The notes beneath the pieces are model-generated. The model was not told the DNA's origin. It did not search any database and saw only the letters and a program-made list of their open reading frames with translations. Of a stretch of DNA of 7,867 nucleotides, positions 1 to 6,594 are shown piece by piece (the stretch's first letter is position 1; each line of letters begins with the position of its first letter). The position numbers and the translations under genes were made by a program. Source of the stretch: Candidatus Aminicenantota bacterium (lineage in GTDB: Bacteria; Acidobacteriota; Aminicenantia; UBA2199); contig DAOVIP010000075.1 of NCBI GenBank assembly GCA_030671465.1, positions 1 to 7,867 of the forward strand. Direction: 5' to 3'.

Positions 1-591
1 GAGGATTATGCATTTTTTGTTTACCCCTCCCCGGATGGGCATCAGATTCTGGTTAAGAAGGCAGATATCGGATCCAGTTCAACCCTGTTCAGGAAATGTC
101 CCCATACCTTTATGGTGGAAAGTGGCAGGGAATTTTATTTGGGTGCGATCCGATTTCAGGTTCTGGGTGATTTAAGAGCGGAAGATGAAGATAAAACTGT
201 GATGAAATCCGATAAAACCGTTTTACGGGGACCGGGAGAAAAGCAGGTGCATCACTTTTTAGCCGGTAATCCCCGGATCAAGATAAAGAACCTGGAATCA
301 GAGCATGATTCTGCGGAAATCTTAGAGGCCACCTCAGTGGGCAGGGACTTCGTGGCTGAACTTTCCGGACTCGAGGAAGAAGAGTTGAGGAATAGCGGAA
401 TTTCCAAAGAACATATCCGAATCACTCCCTTTATCGGGGGAAAATGGTTGCTGGAACCCCAGATGGATAAACCGGTATTTGAGGAGATCAACGAAATACC
501 CCTCCTCTTGAAAACCGATGATACCCTGAGGTGGGTAGGTGAAAACCAAATGGGTGAATTCGAGATTCATGTCGTTATAAAAGAGGTTTAG
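1..591 (+). CDS. FHA-domain protein, 3' part only (5' end outside window)
   Basis: The reading frame is open from the first base, so the gene is truncated upstream; 196 residues plus TAG are visible. Residues about 105-193 form a forkhead-associated (FHA) phosphothreonine-binding domain: G114-R115 after the first strand, then S135-x-x-H138 in the ISKEHIRI stretch, then a W-rich strand (GKWLLEP) and a late loop. These are the residues FHA domains use to hold phosphothreonine. The first 55 residues end in REFYLGAIRFQV, which resembles the last strands of another FHA domain, so a tandem FHA protein is plausible but not proven. The linker carries two DKTV motifs (T66, T73), a typical kind of bacterial kinase target. 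No membrane segment is visible in this part, so a cytosolic reader or adaptor is likely. It directly abuts the next gene, and two kinases and a phosphatase lie downstream. The missing 5' part could add other domains. Confidence 0.85.
   Translation, partial: EDYAFFVYPSPDGHQILVKKADIGSSSTLFRKCPHTFMVESGREFYLGAIRFQVLGDLRAEDEDKTVMKSDKTVLRGPGEKQVHHFLAGNPRIKIKNLESEHDSAEILEATSVGRDFVAELSGLEEEELRNSGISKEHIRITPFIGGKWLLEPQMDKPVFEEINEIPLLLKTDDTLRWVGENQMGEFEIHVVIKEV
581..586 (+). promoter_or_regulatory. Ribosome binding site for the GTG start at 592
   Basis: AAGAGG lies inside the last codons of the upstream gene, five bases before GTG 592. The GTG follows the upstream TAG directly. The spacing supports this non-ATG start and suggests translational coupling. 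Confidence 0.6.
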
Positions 592-2508
592 GTGTTATCG
601 ATATTCTTTGTTATTTTTGGCAGTATTGGGATATTTTTAAACTGGCCTATCATTGAAAAGGGAATTTTTGTCTTTTTGACTCAGCCTCTGGGTAACAGTC
701 AGGTACTGGCAGCCCTAAAAGGGTACTGTGCCGGTTTTTATCGGCTGGATGGCTACGTCATTATCGTTATATCATTGCTGATCCTGATTTCGGCGTTTAT
801 CCGGACCAGTAAAACCATATTGAACCTGAGAATTATATTGCTGGTGGTGACCACGGCAATCATTTCAGCCGAATTATTCACGGTTATTCAGGCGGGTTAC
901 TCCTTTCATCGCTTTACAGGGCTGATGTACTCAACCATATTTTATCTTCTGGGATTGGTAGCGGCCACATTCAAAATCGGATCCATGAAATCTTTTAATT
1001 CGACCTTTGCCGGAAAACCCATGAGTGAAAGCAAGGCTTTTTCCCAGACATTCAGCCAGGTTATCAATAATGTTTCTCGATCCCTGAAAATTGAATGCCA
1101 GGCCCGGGATAATATTGATTCAGACTGGAAAAAGGGCCAAATCCGGGAATTCAGTGGGCATGAAATCAATGTCGGACGGGACCGGAATTGGGCGGGTTTG
1201 ACTATCGGGCCAGAATGGGACATGGTCAGCAAACAGCACGGAATTATCAGGGTTATCGGCAGTTCTATGATTTATGAACCGATCTCCAGCCATTATGCCT
1301 ATGCTGTAGACGGGAAACCCTTTTCCGTGCCCAAGGAAATTCCCAATCAATCCCGTTTATCACTGGTATCCGGCCTGGGACCGGAATTCACTATTGAATA
1401 TCAATTTAAGAAAGATCCTATCCTCCATCCCAAAACCATGTTCCGGGCCGGGGAAATCGCCCGGGATGAATTCAAACGGCTCCAGTCCACCTTCAAGATT
1501 CTCATTGTCCTGGTCATTCTGGCCCTGCCCCTGTTATGGATTTTCACCGGAGTCCAGAAAAAGGTAATGGGCGATTATATTGATGGAATTAAAAAGCAGA
1601 ACCAGGACTTCACCCTGGAGTTGAAAGGTAAAATGGACAGAATCGGTGAATTGGACCTGGAAAATCAAGACAACCAGAAAGAGATAAACCGGTTAAAAAA
1701 CAGAATCAGTCAATTGAAACATTACGGGGCTGGCAGCGGTGAAGAATTGGGTAATTCCCAAAGCCAAATTGAAAAGATAAAAAAACGTGCTGCAGACACA
1801 AAAATCAGTGGACAAATCAAACGGCTGGCCAAAACAATTGATATCAAGCTGAGCTCGCAACGTATCTCTGTCTATTTCCCCTGTCTGACCTTTTTCGGTG
1901 AGCGCCGGGCCAGGTCGGGATCCGGATTCTTTGTAAAGGGCAGGGGAGGCAGTATTTTTCTGGTTACCGAGAAGGAAATGGTGATGGGAAACAGCTCCAG
2001 AAAAAACACCCGCACTTATCTGTTTGTTTACCCCGATTCCTGGAAGGTTTTTCAGCAATATCACTCGACCTTGATTCAAAGGCGACAATCCGTGACCGTG
2101 CTGCATCAGCAACTAAAAAAGAAGTCCTCCCGTTATAACCTGATGGTCCTTGATGGACGCAAATGGAGATCATTTGGACGGGAATTCAGCGGGAATGCCA
2201 TTGTAGCAGCCTCAATAAAAAACTTTCCCGATTATCTGCTTCCCTATGTACCCAAAGCCGATTCCGCTGTTTCCCGGTCGGACCGGGTGATTGTATACGG
2301 ATTTCAATCCGGAAAAAAAATCTATTCGGTCGGTAATATTATCAAAATTGCAAGCAATATGGTCAGGGTTCAACCTGCAGTACGTATGAAGGTTTCCGGA
2401 GGATTGCTGTTAAAGGTGTTGCCCAATGGGAATTATGCAGCCGTGGGTGTTGTCCATTCCAGAGGGGGAAAGGGTCCGGGTTCCGGGATCTCGTTTTTAC
2501 GGTTTTAG
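592..2508 (+). CDS. Polytopic membrane protein: FHA domain plus periplasmic degenerate trypsin-like domain
   Basis: This 638-residue protein starts at GTG. Hydrophobic segments at about 1-18, 53-70, 79-99 and 109-128 suggest four N-terminal membrane passes. An FHA domain follows at about 185-275, with G195-R196 and S213-x-x-H216 matching the phosphothreonine-binding motifs. A fifth membrane segment at about 301-320 is followed by a charged coiled coil (about 322-400) rich in E, K, Q, N and L. The C-terminal 200 residues look like a trypsin-like serine protease fold: a GSGFFV strand at 443-448 and an SGG motif at S602 followed by a YAAVGVVHS strand. In the place of the catalytic His (usual form TAxH) there is T459-E-K-E462, and the catalytic Asp is not evident near N535/A536, so it is probably a pseudoprotease. 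With the N-terminus inside, the FHA domain would be cytosolic and the coiled coil and protease-like domain periplasmic. It may carry phosphorylation state across the membrane, which is inference. Confidence 0.8.
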   Translation: MLSIFFVIFGSIGIFLNWPIIEKGIFVFLTQPLGNSQVLAALKGYCAGFYRLDGYVIIVISLLILISAFIRTSKTILNLRIILLVVTTAIISAELFTVIQAGYSFHRFTGLMYSTIFYLLGLVAATFKIGSMKSFNSTFAGKPMSESKAFSQTFSQVINNVSRSLKIECQARDNIDSDWKKGQIREFSGHEINVGRDRNWAGLTIGPEWDMVSKQHGIIRVIGSSMIYEPISSHYAYAVDGKPFSVPKEIPNQSRLSLVSGLGPEFTIEYQFKKDPILHPKTMFRAGEIARDEFKRLQSTFKILIVLVILALPLLWIFTGVQKKVMGDYIDGIKKQNQDFTLELKGKMDRIGELDLENQDNQKEINRLKNRISQLKHYGAGSGEELGNSQSQIEKIKKRAADTKISGQIKRLAKTIDIKLSSQRISVYFPCLTFFGERRARSGSGFFVKGRGGSIFLVTEKEMVMGNSSRKNTRTYLFVYPDSWKVFQQYHSTLIQRRQSVTVLHQQLKKKSSRYNLMVLDGRKWRSFGREFSGNAIVAASIKNFPDYLLPYVPKADSAVSRSDRVIVYGFQSGKKIYSVGNIIKIASNMVRVQPAVRMKVSGGLLLKVLPNGNYAAVGVVHSRGGKGPGSGISFLRF

Positions 2509-2522
2509 GATTTTCAAGCATA

Positions 2523-3908
2523 ATGAATAAAATTGACAAATATACGGTTATCAAGGAAATCGGTTCCGGTGGATTCGGAGTGGTTTATCTGGTGGAATCC
2601 AATGGAAATCAATTTGCCCTGAAACAGCTCTCCCGAAATAATATGGAACCTGAAATAACCGAGCGTTTTATCCGTGAAGCGTTGCGGGTGGAGGAGCTGA
2701 GGAAAAATTATCAAATCGATTACCTGATTCGAATATACGAGGTTTTATTCAAACACAATGCCTTTGTCATGGAATATATTCCCGAAAGTTCCACTGAGTA
2801 TTTCCAGAAAAGCAGGGATGAACATTTCATCAACTTGTTGATTCAGGCCATTCATCAACTGCACAAGATCGGGGTGGTTCACCGGGATATCAAGCCGGAA
2901 AATCTGAGGGTAAAAGATGGACAGCCAGTATTGATCGATTTTGGTATTGCCAGCTGGTGGGACAGCCGGAGCAAAATCATTCCCACCGGGACCAAGTTTT
3001 ACTCGCCTCCTGAAATCGTCTGTATTTTCGATGAGTTCAAAAGATTACAGGCTGCCCGAGAAGCCAATAAGAAATTGATTGAGATTTTACCGGACAATGC
3101 CAAGGAAAGAATTAAATATATAAAAAAACTCCACGATGTTTACAGCCTGGGAATAACCATCGGGGAATTGTTCAATGGCAGTCTTCCCTTCAACCGGAAT
3201 AGCTACCGCGAATATTTGGATAAGGGAGACAGTGAGGATTTTCAAATCTGGTTGAAAAAGATACCGGAAAAATTCAGGGATTTTATCCGTAAAGCCACTG
3301 TCTTTTATCCGGATAACCGCTATCAGTTGGATGACCTGATGGGAAACCTGGATATGGCTACCAGTACCAAAGCGTTGTCCCTGGCAGGTGAAGAACAAGA
3401 CCTCTATTTTCAGGAGGGATACATCACCTGTTCCGGCTGTCAGAAGGAAACCCTTCCACCCGCATATTTTTGTCCTTATTGTGGTGAAGAATTGTGCTGT
3501 CTCTGCCTTTATATCATTCCGGATCAGGATATCGCCACCTCTGATTTACCGGCTTCGATTGAGTTGAAAAAAGTCGAGTTCAGGGGGGAAAAGAGCAGAC
3601 TGATGGTGATCGATATGAAAGGTAAGGATTTTGAAATCAAAATCGGCCGAAACCCGGACCTTACCCAGATTACCTTCATGGATGACAACTGGATGTCGAA
3701 TATTCATGGGGCTCTGGTTAAGGAGGGTGCCCAAATTTATTATGCAGAAGGAGTGGGGGGCAAATTACCCACCAATCCCAGCCTGGTAAACAATATTCCG
3801 GTGGGAAAATCCCGTATAGAATTGTTTTCGGGTGGCTTTCTTTTATTGGGAAGTACAGCCTTTCAAATAAAAAAATATTTTGGTAAAATGCAAACTGGGA
3901 GTCAATGA
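2523..3908 (+). CDS. Soluble Ser/Thr protein kinase with zinc ribbon and C-terminal FHA domain
   Basis: This 461-residue protein is a Hanks-type kinase over residues 1-275. It shows the glycine loop G14-SGGF-G19, ATP lysine K34, catalytic loop H120-R-D122-IKPE-N127, metal-binding D139-F-G141, activation-loop G156-T157 and S-P-P-E164, D205 of DVYSLG and R266. All residues needed for catalysis are present, so it should be active. About 28 extra residues, charged and probably helical, sit between E164 and D205. A zinc ribbon follows, C303-x2-C306-x10-C317-x2-C320, with more cysteines at 325, 326 and 328. Residues about 355-450 form an FHA domain (G375-R376, S392-x-x-H395, and NN at 423-424). No membrane segment is seen, unlike PknB-type kinases. 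ATG 2523 is the natural start because the glycine loop begins 13 residues later; the ribosome site (AGGA at 2507-2510, overlapping the upstream stop) is weak and 12 bases away. The FHA domain could bind its own phosphorylated loop or the DKTV protein upstream. Confidence 0.93.
   Translation: MNKIDKYTVIKEIGSGGFGVVYLVESNGNQFALKQLSRNNMEPEITERFIREALRVEELRKNYQIDYLIRIYEVLFKHNAFVMEYIPESSTEYFQKSRDEHFINLLIQAIHQLHKIGVVHRDIKPENLRVKDGQPVLIDFGIASWWDSRSKIIPTGTKFYSPPEIVCIFDEFKRLQAAREANKKLIEILPDNAKERIKYIKKLHDVYSLGITIGELFNGSLPFNRNSYREYLDKGDSEDFQIWLKKIPEKFRDFIRKATVFYPDNRYQLDDLMGNLDMATSTKALSLAGEEQDLYFQEGYITCSGCQKETLPPAYFCPYCGEELCCLCLYIIPDQDIATSDLPASIELKKVEFRGEKSRLMVIDMKGKDFEIKIGRNPDLTQITFMDDNWMSNIHGALVKEGAQIYYAEGVGGKLPTNPSLVNNIPVGKSRIELFSGGFLLLGSTAFQIKKYFGKMQTGSQ
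3897..3901 (+). promoter_or_regulatory. Ribosome binding site deciding the ATG start at 3910
   Basis: GGGAG sits eight bases before ATG 3910, inside the end of the upstream kinase gene. It favours 3910 over an in-frame TTG at 3880, which would add ten residues and overlap the upstream gene by 29 bases. Confidence 0.65.
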
Positions 3909-3909
3909 T

Positions 3910-5349
3910 ATGAGGCAATGTAAAAAATGCAACCGTCTTTTAAGCGATCAGGTGAAAAAATGTCTGTATTGTAAGAACGAGGATTTCAAGGAGCTGGTTT
4001 TTCCCAGTTCATCGGTAAGTGCCAGTTATATGATTTATTCCCATGAAATCGTGGTAGATGGTGTTGCCTACACCATCGTAAAACCACTGGGAAAAGGTGG
4101 ATTCGGAACAGTTATCAAGGTAATTGACACCACTGAAAACAAGTATTATGCCATGAAGGCGCCTCTGATTTTTGATGAAATATTTTCCAATAATAAAGCC
4201 AATAAGGAAGATGAGATCGAAATTTCACAGAAATACCTGGAAAATGAGATTGACACCATACTGAAATACATGGATGACACCTTCCTCTATATTTACAGAA
4301 AGGGAACGGCCCAGACTTATTCACACGGTAAAAAAATTGAGTTTCCGGTCTTTATGATGGAATTGGCGGATGGCACGATCAATGATCTGATCAAGCTTGA
4401 GTTTGAAGGAAAAAACAAGCTGGCCTACGATGAGAAAATCAAGATGATCAGGGAGATGGTTAATACCATATCGAGTTTGCACAGCATCAATGTGGTCCAT
4501 CGGGATCTAAGTCCGGATAACATGTTTGTGGTAGACCGGGGCGGTAAGCTGTCCTATGTGTTGGGTGATTTTGGGGCATCCAAGCGTCTCCATGATACCG
4601 CATTATCGGGAAAATCATCCAAGATTGTCGGTCATTCTGCCTATCTGGACCCGGCCCGGTTTGAAGACAAATACCGCTATGATCTGCGAGTTGATATTTA
4701 CAGTCTGGGAATCATTATCGTTGAAATACTGATGGGAAAGTTCTGGGTGAAGGTGTTTGGTGAAGAAAACATTTCACACCTGGTGGCGCTTGATTTTGAA
4801 AAAGAATTTTTATTGACCGAAGGCAAAAAGCATATACCTGACAAACTGATTGAGATTATTGGCCGGGCGGTCAAGCGAAAACCTGAAGACCGCTACCAGT
4901 CGGTCGATGAGTTTCGCTCGGAATTGTTTGCCGAGCTGGATATCAGTTCACAGAAGATAACCGCACCCCTGAAGGTTACTCCTCAACCCAAACCGGAAGA
5001 ATTAAAAATAAAACCCCTGGCCTTTGATTTTTATTTTACCGTCAAACTACCTTTTGCCTCGGGCGGAGAAACTTTTGCCCAGGATATCATTGAATTTGAT
5101 CAATCAAAAAGGATCGAACTCCGGGATTACAGAGGAGCCAAAATTGTTTTCAATGACTATACTCCCCGGAAGGCATTCCTGCGAAATACCTCGTTGTATA
5201 CGGCAGTTGCTTCTGAAAATTCAATCTTTCTCAATTTTAAAAACAGTGAGTTTAAAAAACTGTTGAAATCCATAAAGGATATTGAAAAGGATGTGAGCGG
5301 GGAACTGTCCTTCAAAGGGACCATCGAATCCGAAGGGGTCGAAACATGA
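3910..5349 (+). CDS. Divergent soluble Ser/Thr kinase-like protein with N-terminal zinc ribbon
   Basis: This 479-residue protein opens with a zinc ribbon, C4-x2-C7-x10-C18-x2-C21, the same spacing as in the preceding kinase but at the opposite end. The kinase domain spans about 50-345: glycine loop G61-KGGF-G66, ATP lysine K83, H197-R-D199, N204, D220-F-G222, D262 of VDIYSLG and R328. Three usual Ser/Thr-kinase residues differ: the catalytic-loop Lys is S201 (HRDLSPDN), the activation-loop Thr is H242 (GHSAY), and the APE Glu is replaced (DPAR, A249). The core for ATP binding and phosphotransfer remains, so activity is possible, but substrate handling probably differs. Residues about 345-365 are a Pro/Lys-rich linker, and about 366-479 are a mixed strand and helix domain I do not recognise. 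No membrane segment is visible. The 3' end overlaps the phosphatase gene by four bases (ATGA), which predicts coupled translation. Confidence 0.88.
   Translation: MRQCKKCNRLLSDQVKKCLYCKNEDFKELVFPSSSVSASYMIYSHEIVVDGVAYTIVKPLGKGGFGTVIKVIDTTENKYYAMKAPLIFDEIFSNNKANKEDEIEISQKYLENEIDTILKYMDDTFLYIYRKGTAQTYSHGKKIEFPVFMMELADGTINDLIKLEFEGKNKLAYDEKIKMIREMVNTISSLHSINVVHRDLSPDNMFVVDRGGKLSYVLGDFGASKRLHDTALSGKSSKIVGHSAYLDPARFEDKYRYDLRVDIYSLGIIIVEILMGKFWVKVFGEENISHLVALDFEKEFLLTEGKKHIPDKLIEIIGRAVKRKPEDRYQSVDEFRSELFAELDISSQKITAPLKVTPQPKPEELKIKPLAFDFYFTVKLPFASGGETFAQDIIEFDQSKRIELRDYRGAKIVFNDYTPRKAFLRNTSLYTAVASENSIFLNFKNSEFKKLLKSIKDIEKDVSGELSFKGTIESEGVET
5333..5338 (+). promoter_or_regulatory. Ribosome binding site for the phosphatase gene
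   Basis: AAGGGG lies seven bases before ATG 5346, inside the kinase gene. Together with the ATGA overlap it supports this start and coupled synthesis of kinase and phosphatase. Confidence 0.5.
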
Positions 5350-6593
5350 GCAAAAGCAGATATGGCTGCACCTATCCCCTGATCGTTGAATGGCATCAGG
5401 GTCCCAGAGATTACCAGGAGGATTATTTTGAGGTTTACAGCCAGAACAACAAAACCCTGCTGGTACTGGCCGATGGAATGGGCGGACATTCCAGTGGAGA
5501 TCTGGCCTCCCGCTTGACAGTAGAAAGCCTGATTGATGGATTCAAGCAGGATCAGAATTTTGAAAATCTCATTCAACACAGCATCAAGAATGTACTGGCT
5601 AAAATGAGGGAATCGGGTAAAGATATGGGCTGTACCCTGGTAGTGGCTCTGCTGGAAAAACAAAATGACCACTACCAGCTGTCTTACTCCTGGATTGGTG
5701 ATTCTCGACTGTATGTTCTATGTTCAGGTCAGAAGCCCACCGATAATGCCAAAGCCATTGAACAACGGGATGAAAACACCCTGTGGCTGCTATCGGATGA
5801 TGACAGTTTCGTCTGGGGCTTTTTTCTCAATCAGGAAATTACCATTGACCAGCTAACCCAGCACCCCAATAAAAATCAGCTGGAGTATTCCATACACCCC
5901 CGGCAGGAAAATGTCCATGACATCGTAAAAAAGAGAATCAGGACCCTGCGGTTGAAGGCCAATGATAAAATTTTTATATGCACCGATGGTATCTGGGAAT
6001 CCTTTAAAACCCAGTCTGAAATCATGAACCATATCAATGAGGCCGATCCCAAAAAAACAATTAAGAATCATTTGAAAAAATCCCTCAGGGAGGAGAGGTT
6101 CAATGATAATGGGACCTATATTCTGGCTGAAGTCGGTGATAAAATATTCAATCAACAATGTGTTCCCACCCCGTTAAAAAAGAAATTCTGGGGTTCTTTC
6201 ATATTCGCATTTTTATCCCTTTGCTTATTTGTTTTAATATTCCTGGTTTTGATCGGTATATTCGATCCGCTACCCGGTCCGGCGAATACCGAATCGGTTA
6301 AGCAACCGGAAGCCCTGGATCTGAAAACCAGCGGATTTGTTTACGTGATTCAGGTGGGTTCATTTAAGGAATATAAATCGGCCAGATCATATTCCCTGAA
6401 GTTTTCCGATTGGGGATATCCGGTTGAAATTTTTAAAACGTTGCCTCCCGATTCCACCAAGAAGAATAAAATTTACCTGGTCAGAGTCGGCAGTTTTGGT
6501 ACCTTGGAGGCGGCCCAAGTCGAAAAGAAAAAGCTGGAAACAAAAGAGAAAACACATTTTTTAATCACCCGGAGCCCGCGGAAAGGAGAGTAA
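5346..6593 (+). CDS. PP2C-type Ser/Thr phosphatase with one membrane segment and a SPOR domain
   Basis: This 415-residue protein has an N-terminal PP2C (PPM) domain, about 10-265, which would remove phosphate from Ser/Thr in a metal-dependent reaction. The motifs are complete: R21-DYQ-E25-D26, D43-GMGG-H48, GCTLV at 95-99, G118-DSR, D214-G215 and D254-N255. Catalytic activity is therefore expected. A strong single membrane segment at about 282-306, preceded by three lysines (positive side in), anchors it. Residues about 329-410 match a SPOR domain in form: two similar half-repeats, VYVIQVGSF (332-340) and IYLVRVGSF (376-384), each followed by a helix. SPOR domains bind peptidoglycan strands stripped of stem peptides. 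The topology puts the phosphatase in the cytoplasm and SPOR in the periplasm. The gene overlaps the second kinase by four bases and likely reverses the action of one or both kinases. PP2C identity is firm; SPOR identity is strong by pattern but not searched. Confidence 0.92.
   Translation: MSKSRYGCTYPLIVEWHQGPRDYQEDYFEVYSQNNKTLLVLADGMGGHSSGDLASRLTVESLIDGFKQDQNFENLIQHSIKNVLAKMRESGKDMGCTLVVALLEKQNDHYQLSYSWIGDSRLYVLCSGQKPTDNAKAIEQRDENTLWLLSDDDSFVWGFFLNQEITIDQLTQHPNKNQLEYSIHPRQENVHDIVKKRIRTLRLKANDKIFICTDGIWESFKTQSEIMNHINEADPKKTIKNHLKKSLREERFNDNGTYILAEVGDKIFNQQCVPTPLKKKFWGSFIFAFLSLCLFVLIFLVLIGIFDPLPGPANTESVKQPEALDLKTSGFVYVIQVGSFKEYKSARSYSLKFSDWGYPVEIFKTLPPDSTKKNKIYLVRVGSFGTLEAAQVEKKKLETKEKTHFLITRSPRKGE
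6189..6575 (+). other. Membrane anchor plus SPOR peptidoglycan-binding region of the phosphatase
   Basis: This stretch codes for residues 282-410 of the PP2C protein: a hydrophobic helix of about 25 residues, a short Pro-rich periplasmic linker and the SPOR-like domain. It is listed separately because it is the feature that links the phosphatase to the cell wall. Confidence 0.75.
6582..6588 (+). promoter_or_regulatory. Strong ribosome binding site for the TTG start at 6595
   Basis: AAAGGAG lies six bases before TTG 6595, the best such match in the window. No in-frame ATG occurs until 6724, inside the conserved-looking N-terminal part, so this site decides the start. Confidence 0.7.
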
Positions 6594-6594
6594 G

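Noticed and set aside
1693..2112. Minus-strand open frame of 139 codons
   Set aside because: It lies fully antisense to the coiled-coil and protease-like part of the membrane FHA gene, shows no recognisable motif, and has no operon context on that strand.
2313..2320. Run of eight A bases as a possible programmed frameshift site
   Set aside because: The frame continues unbroken into the SGG motif and no alternative frame product or stimulatory structure is apparent.
3880..3912. Upstream TTG start for the second kinase
   Set aside because: ATG 3910 has GGGAG at good spacing and begins directly at the zinc ribbon. The TTG lacks a good ribosome site and would overlap the upstream gene.
5157..5672. 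Minus-strand open frame of 171 codons
   Set aside because: It spans the kinase/phosphatase gene junction antisense to strongly supported PP2C motifs. Its translation shows no domain pattern.
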